Shown: in pieces, positions 19,815-27,462 of the stretch
Position numbering within the stretch: the stretch's first letter is position 1
Layout of the letters: the number at the start of each line of letters is the position of its first letter
DNA from: Collinsella sp. WCA1-178-WT-3 (M1)
Lineage (GTDB): Bacteria; Actinomycetota; Coriobacteriia; Coriobacteriales; Coriobacteriaceae
Assembly: GCF_009696325.1 (NCBI RefSeq)
Contig: NZ_VUME01000003.1
Span: 168,787-232,786 of the forward strand
Reading direction: 5' to 3'
DNA: 64,000 bases
Notes under the pieces: model-generated
What the model saw: the letters and a program-made list of their open reading frames with translations, nothing else
Databases searched by the model: none
What the model was told of the DNA's origin: nothing
Made by a program: the position numbers and the translations under genes

Positions 19815-20285
19815 TTAGCGATTACGCTCCTTAAGCGCGCGATCGATTTCGCGCTGAACGTCACGTTTGGCCATGTCCTCGCGTTTGTCGTAGAGCTTTT
19901 TGCCACGGCCCAGGCCCAACAGCAGCTTAACGCGACCATCGGTATTAAAGTAGAGCTCGAGCGGCACCAGTGCATAGCCGCGGTTGCGTAGTTTGCCGTC
20001 AAGATAATCAATCTCCTTGCGATGCAGCAGCAGACGGCGCCGGCGATCGGGATCACGGTTCCACACGCCACCGTGACTATAGGGATGGATGTGCAAACCC
20101 ACCAGCCAGCACTCGCCGCCGCGAATCAGTGCAAAGGTGTCGGTGATCTGGCACGCGCGCTCGCGAATCGACTTGACCTCGGTACCGCTCAACTCAATGC
20201 CGCATTCGAATGTCTCGTCGATAAAGTACTCGTGATGCGCCGAACGATTCTTGGAGATGAGCTTGCGCTCGCGCTTACTGGGCAT
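19815..20285 (-). CDS. smpB: SsrA-binding protein SmpB
   Basis: This 156-residue protein binds tmRNA and delivers it to stalled ribosomes for trans-translation. The OB-fold core shows HHEYFIDETFECGIELSGTEVKS and IHPYSHGGVWNRDPDRRRRLLLH, followed by the basic C-terminal tail that enters the mRNA channel (KRDVQREIDRALKERN). The ATG at 20285 lies inside the end of the upstream gene, an 11-base overlap that implies coupled translation. No ssrA gene was found in this window. Confidence 0.96.
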   Translation of the reverse strand: MPSKRERKLISKNRSAHHEYFIDETFECGIELSGTEVKSIRERACQITDTFALIRGGECWLVGLHIHPYSHGGVWNRDPDRRRRLLLHRKEIDYLDGKLRNRGYALVPLELYFNTDGRVKLLLGLGRGKKLYDKREDMAKRDVQREIDRALKERNR

Positions 20286-21192
20286 CGCCGGCCTCCTCGG
20301 CGTCATCGGCTTTCCCGCTCGCGGCCTCGCGTTTGGCCTTGCGCTCGGCGTTGAGCTCGGCATCGCTTTCGCGCACCAGCTTAATGATCGCCGCGCATGC
20401 CTCCTCGCCCACCAGGTCGCGGGCACGGACCGTCAGGCGTGTAGCCTCCTGCTTGTCGCCGTCGCTCGCAGCGTCGGTCGCACACATAATCAGACAAATG
20501 GCAATCTCGGCCGAAGGCGAGGTCGGTACGCCCTGCAACGCCAGCTCGCCCATCACATGCTCATCACTCTCGTCGGCGGCATCCGGATAGGTGGCATGGA
20601 TCTTGCTGAGCAAGCGCGTCGTATGTGAATCGCCAGGGGCCAAGCGCAGCGCCAGACGTGCGCAACCCACGGCCGCCGAGACGTTCTCGGTCTCGGGCTC
20701 CAAAAAGTACTGGCCCAAGTTGGCGTAGGCGCGGGCGGCGCACCTGCCGTCACTCGCACGCTCCAGCACCGAAAACGAAAGCGAAGCCCACTCCTGCTTG
20801 TCCTCGAGCGCACGGAACAGCTCGGCCAGATCCAGTCGGTAGTTGCAGTTCATGGGGTCCCAGCGCACGGCCTGCATCAAGGCATTGCGGGCGCTCACAT
20901 AATCCTGCTGACGGATGTAGGCAAACGCCATGTCGGAGTACAGGCGGTCAAACGGCACCTCGACCTGCACCAGCTCGCGTGGATCCTTTTCCACGCGGCG
21001 GTAGGCCAGGCGCTCAAACTTGCTATCGAAGCTAAAGTACTGGCGGTTCTCCTCCGTTTTGCACTCGGCATCGATATACTCCTCGGCGAGCTCCACCAAA
21101 CGCTCCAGCAGCGGCGTCGCCGTGGCCAGGTCTCCCTGCGCCAGGTAATTCTCGGCATACGTAATGTCTTGTAGGCTGATGGGCAGGTCCAT
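20275..21192 (-). CDS. TPR-like helical repeat protein
   Basis: I do not recognise a named family for this 305-residue protein. It consists of amphipathic helices with TPR-like spacing (DMAFAYIRQQDYVSARNALMQAVRWDP; ARAYANLGQYFLEPE; CARLALRLAPGD), which suggests a scaffold for protein contacts. The C-terminus is charged and overlaps smpB. There is no signal peptide, so it is cytoplasmic. The ATG follows GAGGAG. Its coupling to smpB is suggestive, but no role can be assigned. Confidence 0.75.
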   Translation of the reverse strand: MDLPISLQDITYAENYLAQGDLATATPLLERLVELAEEYIDAECKTEENRQYFSFDSKFERLAYRRVEKDPRELVQVEVPFDRLYSDMAFAYIRQQDYVSARNALMQAVRWDPMNCNYRLDLAELFRALEDKQEWASLSFSVLERASDGRCAARAYANLGQYFLEPETENVSAAVGCARLALRLAPGDSHTTRLLSKIHATYPDAADESDEHVMGELALQGVPTSPSAEIAICLIMCATDAASDGDKQEATRLTVRARDLVGEEACAAIIKLVRESDAELNAERKAKREAASGKADDAEEAGDAQ

Positions 21193-21246
21193 GGCAACTC
21201 CTCGGTCCAGGTGAAACGCGGCTCATTCCACACATGCGGTGTATAC

Positions 21247-21276
21247 ACAAAACCCGGGTCTCTTGCGAGGCCCGGG
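21247..21276 (-). terminator. Intrinsic terminator after the tRNA pair
   Basis: On the minus strand CCCGGGCCTC-GCAA-GAGACCCGGG forms a stem with a tight loop, followed by TTTTG. Confidence 0.88.
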
Positions 21277-21287
21277 CATTCAATTTG

Positions 21288-21364
21288 TGGTAGCCCGTAC
21301 CAGATTCGAACTGGTGATCTCCGCCTTGAGAGGGCGGCGTCCTAAACCGCTAGACGAACGGGCC
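21288..21364 (-). tRNA. tRNA-Glu (anticodon CTC)
   Basis: The cloverleaf folds fully. The acceptor arms GGCCCGT and ACGGGCT pair with one G-U, the anticodon loop CTCTCAA gives anticodon CTC, and the T arm contains GTTCGAATC. The 3' CCA is encoded (21288-21290). It lies 17 bases downstream of tRNA-Gln and shares its terminator. Confidence 0.95.
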
Positions 21365-21381
21365 ATATGTAGCAAATGCAA

Positions 21382-21455
21382 TGGCTGGGATGGAGGGAGT
21401 CGAACCCCCATTGACGGAACCAGAATCCGCTGTCCTGCCATTAGACGACATCCCA
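21382..21455 (-). tRNA. tRNA-Gln (anticodon CTG)
   Basis: The cloverleaf has acceptor strand TGGGATG, an anticodon stem GCGGA/TCCGT with loop TTCTGGT giving anticodon CTG, a T loop GTTCGACTC, and an encoded CCA (21382-21384). It is transcribed together with tRNA-Glu. Confidence 0.95.
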
Positions 21456-21713
21456 ATGATTGCATCGCTGCGCTCGGCTGTGCCTTTGCGCAAGAAAGAA
21501 ATATACGGGAAGCATCGCGATGACGCAAGTCTTAATTTTGACTTTTTTAAAATTCGGTCAAATTGGCCTAATTTCGTCCAACCCGTGAAGGACCTGTGAT
21601 GCCGACCGCTGTACACGAAGGGCAAAACGCCGCGAGCGGTAGTCCTCAACCGTTGGCAGATACTAACGCGAAAACGATAGCACCAGGCAACACAATCGAA
21701 GTATCTTTTGATC

Positions 21714-21977
21714 ATGCGGACGTCATGGCATGCGGCGCTCCCCGACCTCAAGCACATCCAGGCAAGTCTCGTCGAGCTGTCCGGCATGCCGACCGTCATA
21801 TCCGAGACGAACCTGGAGCGGCGGCAGCGCGAGCGCCTGCAGCGGTAACGAATTCCGTTTATCTGCCCCGGCATTCAGGCATACCTGCCCTTTATGGACG
21901 AAGAGTACTGGAGCGACACGCCCGACAAGCACGTAAAGATCTACGACCCACACGAATGGGCGCAGCTGAAGGACTGA
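21714..21977 (+). pseudogene. Remnant of a regulator-like gene, interrupted by an in-frame stop
   Basis: From ATG 21714 one frame encodes LPDLKHIQASLVELSGMPTV and ETNLERRQRERLQR, then TAA at 21846, and continues in the same frame with IPFICPGIQAYLPFMDEEYW to TGA at 21975. The segment resembles, from memory, the second half of MarR-like HTH proteins with an IPFIVPGxQxYLPF motif. Both flanking parts look missing, so this is a decayed fragment. Family assignment is tentative. Confidence 0.45.
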
Positions 21978-22020
21978 CTGGGGCAGGCCCGCCCTGGAGT
22001 AGGCCCGCCGGCAGAAATCG

Positions 22021-22183
22021 CATCCCAGATTTCAAGCTCAAACTGGTCCCCACTTTCCCGTCGAGCCCTCAACCGGAAACCGTGTCCCAGAATCAGCGCT
22101 CGAAACGGGATGTCATTTCCGATAGAGCCCTCAACCGGAAAGCATATCCCAGAATCAGCACTCAAAATGGGACGCACTTTCCG
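22021..22183. repeat. Tandem CGGAAA/TTTCCG palindromes, period 62
   Basis: Two good copies (starting near 22074 and 22136) and one degenerate copy (22021-22060) share nested arms CGGAAA...TCCCA and TGGGA...TTTCCG around a centre near GAATCAGCRCTC, joined by GAGCCCTCAAC linkers. It lies directly downstream of the ArsC-like gene (minus strand). The stretch 21456-21713 holds only the tRNA upstream region. Confidence 0.75.
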
Positions 22184-22189
22184 AAGCCG

Positions 22190-22549
22190 CTACAGCAACG
22201 CCTCGGTCCAAGCCGCTTCCCTAAAGCCGGGGATCGCAAAGTCGTCGCCCACCAGCAGCGGGCGCTTAACCAGCATGCCGTCAGTCGCCAGCAGCTCGCA
22301 GCATTCCTGGTCCGTCATACCCGCATCCAGGCGCGCTTTCAGACCAAGCTCTCGATATTTCATGCCCGACGAGTTAAAGAAGCGTCGCACCGGCAGCCCC
22401 GAGCGAGCAATCCAGGTCGCAAGTTCCTCAGCCGAAGGATTGTCTGTAACAATATCGCGATCGACGTACTCAACCCCATGCTCGTCCAACCAGGCCTTGG
22501 CCTTTTTACACGTCGAGCATTTGGGGTATTCAACAAACAGCACTGCCAT
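22190..22549 (-). CDS. ArsC/Spx-family thioredoxin-fold protein
   Basis: This 119-residue protein has the ArsC/Spx/YffB fold. It starts with MAVLFVEYPKCSTCKKA, so both cysteines of the CxxC redox pair (Cys11, Cys14) are present, and has the usual FFNSSGMKYRELGL and MLVKRPLLVGDD segments. Relatives include arsenate reductases and the Spx regulator. Without ars genes nearby, and with the YffB-like LVKRPL motif, a general thiol-redox role is as likely as arsenate reduction. GAAGGGAA precedes the ATG. Confidence 0.85.
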   Translation of the reverse strand: MAVLFVEYPKCSTCKKAKAWLDEHGVEYVDRDIVTDNPSAEELATWIARSGLPVRRFFNSSGMKYRELGLKARLDAGMTDQECCELLATDGMLVKRPLLVGDDFAIPGFREAAWTEALL

Positions 22550-22671
22550 GGGGATTCCCTTCTTAGAAAAGACAAGTGTCTGGCAAACAGCGCATCGATG
22601 GCCATCTGCGACCGATGCCGATATTGTAACCAGCGCCGACGTACAGGCGGTCGCGATTTTTCATCTTGAGG

Positions 22672-23247
22672 TTAGCGCCTCGCATGGGCGCCAATGGGAC
22701 AGGTCGCGCGCTGAACCAGCGCGGCGGCCAACAGTACCAACAGCATGGCGACAACGTAACCCGCGGCATCGAAGCCCAGGTCGATCATGTCGAAATGACG
22801 ACCAGGAACAAAGATCTTGTGCACTTGGTCACCGACAGAGCAGACGGCGCAAAAGAGCAGAGCGAGTACGTACCGGAATCGCGCGCATGGCAGGCACTCG
22901 CCCAGGCATGCCACTGTCGCCGAAGCAAACAGTCCTACAAAGAAGAACTCAACGGTATGTGCGACGCGACGAATGTTGGCACCCATCCACAGACGAACGG
23001 GCGCAAGCGGGTCGGGATGAACAGTGGCAGTCGTTGAATCCGTGCCCTCGACGGCATCCCCCGCCTGGAACTCCTGCGTGGCGTCGGGCCGCACGTCCGC
23101 GGCCCGTCCTTCCACCGCATGCGCGGTGGACTCGCTGAGCGACGACGTCTGCTCCACGTTTTGCTCCGTCAGCATCCAAATACTTGCCAGCGTCACGACC
23201 AGCAGGACAATCGAAATCCATCCGACTATGTGCTTCACACGCGCCAA
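22672..23247 (-). CDS. VanZ-like membrane protein
   Basis: This 191-residue protein carries an N-terminal membrane helix, a Ser/Thr- and acid-rich extracytoplasmic stretch of about 60 residues, and a C-terminal VanZ-like module of further helices. The motif RRVAHTVEFFFVGL followed by VHKIFVPGRHFDMIDLGFDAAGY matches the VanZ pattern. VanZ relatives affect teicoplanin susceptibility or envelope lipids, but most family members have no known job and no vanA/B-type genes are nearby. The long loop after helix 1 is unusual. Confidence 0.8.
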   Translation of the reverse strand: MARVKHIVGWISIVLLVVTLASIWMLTEQNVEQTSSLSESTAHAVEGRAADVRPDATQEFQAGDAVEGTDSTTATVHPDPLAPVRLWMGANIRRVAHTVEFFFVGLFASATVACLGECLPCARFRYVLALLFCAVCSVGDQVHKIFVPGRHFDMIDLGFDAAGYVVAMLLVLLAAALVQRATCPIGAHARR

Positions 23248-23333
23248 GGGCTAACCTCCGTCATTTTTTGAGCAGCAGCGAGTGTACCCCCAAATGCAGT
23301 TGTCGCCGTAGCGAAATCCAAAATGTTCGAATC

Positions 23334-23359
23334 GGGGCGCCAAAGGACCGTGGCGCCCC
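23334..23359. repeat. GGGGCGCCA hairpin at the recombinase stop codon
   Basis: Perfect 9-bp arms GGGGCGCCA (23334-23342) and TGGCGCCCC (23351-23359) enclose an 8-nt loop and reach the TAG stop of the recombinase gene. No T-run follows on the minus strand, so a terminator role is uncertain. Confidence 0.6.
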
Positions 23360-23955
23360 TACTCCATCTCGCGCATCCAGCGATCGAACGTCCCCACGCA
23401 CACGCCTAGCCGCTTTGCCGCCTGACTCCGCGTGATATCACCCGCCTCGTAGGCATCGCGTACCAGCTCGAATTGCGGGGGACAGGGCTTGCGGGGCCGG
23501 CCAAAGCGCACGCCGCGCGCTCGCGCCGCCGCAATGCCCTCGGCTTGGCGCCGGTGGATGTTCTCGCGCTCCACCTGCGCCACATAGCTCAGCAGCTGCA
23601 AAACAATATCGGCAATCAACGGACTCGTCACGTCCGACCCACCACAGTCTCTGGCGCGCGTGTCGAGCAATGGCATGTCCAGCACCACGATGGCGGCGCC
23701 GAGCTCTTTGGTTATGCACCGCCATTCCTCGAGGATCTCGCTGTAGTTACGGCCCAGCCGATCAATGGAAAGTACCACCAGCACATCGCCGGAATCCAAC
23801 GCGCACAGCAGCTCGCGATACCGCGGTCGATCGAAGTCCTTGCCACTCGCATGGTCGGCAAAGATATTCGCCGGTTCCACGCCATAGGCGCCCAGCGCAT
23901 CCAGCTGCCGATTCAGATTTTGATCACGCGAGCTCACCCGCGCATACCCGTACAC
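23359..23955 (-). CDS. Small serine recombinase (resolvase/invertase family)
   Basis: This protein of about 198 residues cuts and rejoins DNA through a Ser-DNA intermediate. The N-terminal catalytic domain shows YGYARVSSRDQNL with the nucleophile Ser near residue 8, IDRLGRNYSEI and DMPLLDTR, then the long E helix, and a C-terminal helix-turn-helix (SQAAKRLGVCVGTFDRW) after FGRPRK. I place the start at GTG 23955; the frame is open to TTG 23994. No transposase or invertible gene is beside it, so its target site is unknown. Confidence 0.88.
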   Translation of the reverse strand: MYGYARVSSRDQNLNRQLDALGAYGVEPANIFADHASGKDFDRPRYRELLCALDSGDVLVVLSIDRLGRNYSEILEEWRCITKELGAAIVVLDMPLLDTRARDCGGSDVTSPLIADIVLQLLSYVAQVERENIHRRQAEGIAAARARGVRFGRPRKPCPPQFELVRDAYEAGDITRSQAAKRLGVCVGTFDRWMREME

Positions 23956-23986
23956 CGTTGTTATCTCATCCCCGCTCTCTCGTAAA

Positions 23987-24027
23987 CCTCCCAAAAAGGG
24001 ACAGGTTTATTTTGGTAGGTTTTATCT
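23987..24027. repeat. GGGAC-loop palindrome (CCAAAA/TTTTGG stem)
   Basis: Arms CCTCCCAAAA and TTTTGGTAGG with one mismatch enclose a loop AGGGACAGGTTTA, followed by TTTATCT. It matches the element at 37558-37592 almost base for base. It lies just upstream of the recombinase gene. Confidence 0.75.
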
Positions 24028-24084
24028 CCCCTATAGCAGGCGGAAGACGCAAGCGCGCGAGCGGCAAGGCGATTGAACCGCCAC

Positions 24085-24110
24085 AAAAAAGGCAGCCCCA
24101 AAAGACCGCC
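24085..24110 (-). terminator. Probable terminator after rnr
   Basis: On the minus strand GGCGGTC and GGCTGCC can pair over 7 positions, with two G-U pairs, before TTTTTT. The stem is weak but the T-run and position fit. Confidence 0.55.
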
Positions 24111-24138
24111 CCGTTCTCTATCAATCACCAAATTCCGG

Positions 24139-26274
24139 CTAATGAATAAGCCTGAAATCCAAGTGCCCGCGGGTCGTGTTGACGCGCGAGACCTCGATGA
24201 TCACGCGTTGCCCCAACTCAAAACGGCGCCCCGTGTCGGCACCCGTCAACGTGAGCGCGTCCTCGTCAAACTCGAACCACTCGCTTCCCAAACTCTTAAT
24301 CGAGACCAAGCCCTCGGCCTGTGTCAGGTCGAGGCGCACAAAGAGGCCCATGCTGCTGACCCACGAAATGGTTCCGGCATAGCGCTCGCCCAGACGATCC
24401 TCGTAATACTGGGCGATCTTGATCTTTTGCGTCGCATGGCTGGCGGCGTCGGCCGCACGCTCGGCATCGCTGCATGCACGGCAAATCTGCGGCAAGATGC
24501 GCGGCAGCGACTCGCCACCCCTGCCGATCAGCCGCGGCGTGCGCGCCAAGGCATCCTTGCCGCCCAGCTGCTCATACGCCAGCTGCAATTTGAGCACACG
24601 ATGGACAACAAGGTCCGGATAGCGTCGGATAGGGCTCGTAAAGTGGCAGTAGCACGGCGCGGCGAGCGCAAAGTGGCCCTCGTTGCGCGGCTTGTACAGC
24701 GCGCGCTGCATGCTGCGCAATAGCAACGTGTTGACAAGCGGGGCATTTGCCGTGCCAGCGGCAGCGTCAACCGCCGCCTGCAGCTCATCGGGACTTCCCA
24801 GGGCAATGCCGGCCGCGCGGCGATCGTCGATGATACCCAGCTGCGCCAGCGCCACGGCGGCCCCGTGCAAGCTGTCGGGGCTGGGATCATCATGCACGCG
24901 ATAGCATGCCTCAATATCGCGGTCTGCCAGCCACTCGGCAACGCACTCGTTGGCAAGCAGCATAGCTTCCTCGATGAGCGACGTGGCACACGAGCGCTCG
25001 CGGGCCACGATCTGCACGGGAACGCCGTCCTCGCCCAGCAAAGCGCGAATCTCCGCCGTGTCAAAGTCGACCGAGCCGCGCGCACGGCGAATGCGACGGC
25101 GTCGCTCGGCAAGCTCGTTGGCAGCGACTAGGAAATCGCTCAGATCCACGTCGTAGTCGCGGGCAGTCTCTTCGCAAGTCAAACCGCGCTCAAGCGCCTC
25201 CTCGCGCGACGCCTCGGCTGCAGCAACATCCTCGGCGGCACCTTTCAACACGGAGTACTCCACCGCACCGGCACGCACCAGCAGTGCCTCGGCACCGTCA
25301 TAGTCCATGCGCACGCGCGAGCGAATCACGCTGGGATACGGATCGTAGTGGCGGACGTGCCCCTGCGCATCGAGCTCGATGTCGACGGTAAACGCCAGGC
25401 GATCCTCGTCGGGGCGCAAGGAACACAGGTCATTCGACAGGCGCTCGGGCAACATGGGGAGCACGCGATCGGCAAGGTACACCGACGTCGTGCGATGGCG
25501 AGCCTCTAGGTCGATGTGTCCGTCCCAGGCCACATAATGCGATACATCGGCGATATGGACACCCAGCTTGTAGCCGCCCTGCGTCGTGCGCTCCAACGAG
25601 ATGGCGTCGTCAAAGTCGCGCGCGTCGACCGGATCGATCGTGATGATAAAACGGTCGCGCAGATCGCGGCGAAGTGGGTCCTTAAGAGCTGTCGCCACGT
25701 CGAGCGATAGCTCCTCGGCCTCGGCAAGGGCGGTCTCGGGATAACTATCGGTATAGCCGTAACGAGCCATGACATATTGAACGCCCAAGTCGGGTGCATC
25801 GTCGCCGCCAATACGGCGCTCAAGAGTCACGGTGCCCGATTCCAAGCGTGTCGGATAGCTCAAAATGCGTGCAACGACTGCATCGCCCGGATGCACGCCC
25901 AAACGCTCCGCCGAAGTATCCTCGGGCAAAATAAAGAAATCGGCCTTGAGACGCGAATCAAGCGGCTCGATCACACCGAGCGGGCCTGCCGTCTGATACG
26001 TGCCCACCACGCTTATGGCCGCGCGCTCGACAACGCCCTCGATCACGGCACGGCGATCGCCGCGCGGTCCGGTCTTAATGCTCACGGCCACGATGTCGCC
26101 GTCCATAATCTCGCGCTTGCCGCGACCCATAACCTTATAGTCGCCATTATCGGTGACAACATAGGCGCTGTGCTCATGGAGCTGCACGCGGCCCGTCAGG
26201 CTGGGACGCCGCTCGCTACGCACCGGCGCGCGCTTGTTGCGAGCGCTACGCTTATGTTTGTTATTGCGCCCCAT
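24139..26274 (-). CDS. rnr: Ribonuclease R family 3'-5' exoribonuclease
   Basis: This 711-residue enzyme degrades structured RNA from the 3' end. After a short basic N-terminus come two cold-shock-like domains, then the RNB catalytic domain with IDPVDARDFDDAISL, whose aspartates bind Mg, and HFTSPIRRYPDLVVHR. A C-terminal S1 domain follows (RYAGTISWVSSMGLFVRLD). The very long basic tail of enterobacterial RNase R is absent. It stands alone between two terminators. In many bacteria RNase R works with SmpB-tmRNA, which is encoded 4 kb away. Confidence 0.95.
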   Translation of the reverse strand: MGRNNKHKRSARNKRAPVRSERRPSLTGRVQLHEHSAYVVTDNGDYKVMGRGKREIMDGDIVAVSIKTGPRGDRRAVIEGVVERAAISVVGTYQTAGPLGVIEPLDSRLKADFFILPEDTSAERLGVHPGDAVVARILSYPTRLESGTVTLERRIGGDDAPDLGVQYVMARYGYTDSYPETALAEAEELSLDVATALKDPLRRDLRDRFIITIDPVDARDFDDAISLERTTQGGYKLGVHIADVSHYVAWDGHIDLEARHRTTSVYLADRVLPMLPERLSNDLCSLRPDEDRLAFTVDIELDAQGHVRHYDPYPSVIRSRVRMDYDGAEALLVRAGAVEYSVLKGAAEDVAAAEASREEALERGLTCEETARDYDVDLSDFLVAANELAERRRRIRRARGSVDFDTAEIRALLGEDGVPVQIVARERSCATSLIEEAMLLANECVAEWLADRDIEACYRVHDDPSPDSLHGAAVALAQLGIIDDRRAAGIALGSPDELQAAVDAAAGTANAPLVNTLLLRSMQRALYKPRNEGHFALAAPCYCHFTSPIRRYPDLVVHRVLKLQLAYEQLGGKDALARTPRLIGRGGESLPRILPQICRACSDAERAADAASHATQKIKIAQYYEDRLGERYAGTISWVSSMGLFVRLDLTQAEGLVSIKSLGSEWFEFDEDALTLTGADTGRRFELGQRVIIEVSRVNTTRGHLDFRLIH

Positions 26275-26483
26275 GGCGCCTCCTTACTATCTGTTGCGGG
26301 GCCCGCAGGAGCAACCGCATCATGTCAAAACACCGTGCAGGCCTAAACCGCACGCATCAAAGAGTCTACCCAATCAACAACAGGGCACGCACCTCACGTC
26401 ATGATCCCTATGTGACGGAGAAAATCGAATTATCGAGACAAGCCGAACTGCCGGTGAGCCCTTTTCCTCCGTCGCACGGGATC

Positions 26484-26518
26484 AAAAAACGGGCCGCCCC
26501 AGAGCGGGACGGCCCGTT
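26484..26518 (-). terminator. Intrinsic terminator after ftsX
   Basis: The stem ACGGGCCG.CCC with its complement lies at 26489-26518, followed on the minus strand by TTTTTTG. The rest of 26275-26483 is the rnr leader. Confidence 0.9.
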
Positions 26519-26541
26519 AGCAAAACTAATTCCAGCTGTGT

Positions 26542-27462
26542 CTACACGCGCAGGTAGCGACGCATGGCAATGGCGGAACCAAAGAGACCGATGATCACGC
26601 CAACCAGGATCAGTGCGGCATACGTCACCAGGTAGTATTGCATCGGCAGCGCAAACGACATCCAGCCAATGCTCTCCTGAAGACGCGGAACCAACAGGTT
26701 GCGAAGCAGCTCCAAAACACCGATGGAAAGCAGCGAGCCCAAAACGGCCTGCAGCACGCCCTCGGTGATAAACGGACCGCGAATAAAGCCATTGCTGGCG
26801 CCCACCAGGCGCATGATAGCAATCTCGCGGCGGCGAGCCGTAATCGACAGGCGAATCGTGTTGTTGATAAAGATGAACGCGATAAACGTCAGCAAACCAA
26901 CAAGCACAACGGCAGCGATGCGGATGTAGTTCGTCACCTGGAACAGGCGGCTCACTTCCTCCTGACCGTACAGAACGCTCGCGTCAACGTCACCGTCATC
27001 CGCGATCTTCTGGAAATCGGAGTTCTTCTTGAGCTTCTTGGCCGTGCTCTCGACCTGGGACGGATCGTCCATCTCGATCGCGAACGAAGCAGGCAGCGGA
27101 TTCTGGCCATCAAGTGCGCTCAGAGTGGCGTCGGCGTTACCCGACATCTTGCTCGTGTACTCGGCCAGCGCGTCGTCCTTGTCCTTATAGGTCACGGACT
27201 TAACGTTGTTCCACGTCTTGAGCTCACTCTCGAAAGCCTGGACGTCGGCCTGGTCGGCGTCATCGCTAATAAACGCGTTGATAACAACCTGGTCCTCAAC
27301 GGTGCCGATCACGGAGTTCAGCATCGCGGAACCCATGATGAACAGGCCGATGATAAACAGCGAAAGGAAAATCGTGATGACGGCGCCGAGCGAGGTGGTC
27401 CAGTTACGGAAGAAGTGGCTCATTGCCTCTTTGAGCGAATAGCCCACGTTAGTTGGTGCCAT
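26542..27462 (-). CDS. ftsX: Cell division protein FtsX
   Basis: This 306-residue membrane subunit of the FtsEX complex activates peptidoglycan hydrolases at the septum. It has the expected four helices: one near residues 25-50, a large extracytoplasmic domain of about 120 residues, and three at the C-terminus with the cytoplasmic loop SITARRREIAIMRLVGAS, which contacts FtsE. It overlaps the end of ftsE by 14 bases, so translation is coupled. A terminator follows. Confidence 0.95.
   Translation of the reverse strand: MAPTNVGYSLKEAMSHFFRNWTTSLGAVITIFLSLFIIGLFIMGSAMLNSVIGTVEDQVVINAFISDDADQADVQAFESELKTWNNVKSVTYKDKDDALAEYTSKMSGNADATLSALDGQNPLPASFAIEMDDPSQVESTAKKLKKNSDFQKIADDGDVDASVLYGQEEVSRLFQVTNYIRIAAVVLVGLLTFIAFIFINNTIRLSITARRREIAIMRLVGASNGFIRGPFITEGVLQAVLGSLLSIGVLELLRNLLVPRLQESIGWMSFALPMQYYLVTYAALILVGVIIGLFGSAIAMRRYLRV

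Noticed and set aside
21596..22669. 357-residue plus-strand open frame
   Set aside because: It runs through repeats and antisense to the ArsC-like gene. Its only coding-like piece is in another frame (21714-21977).
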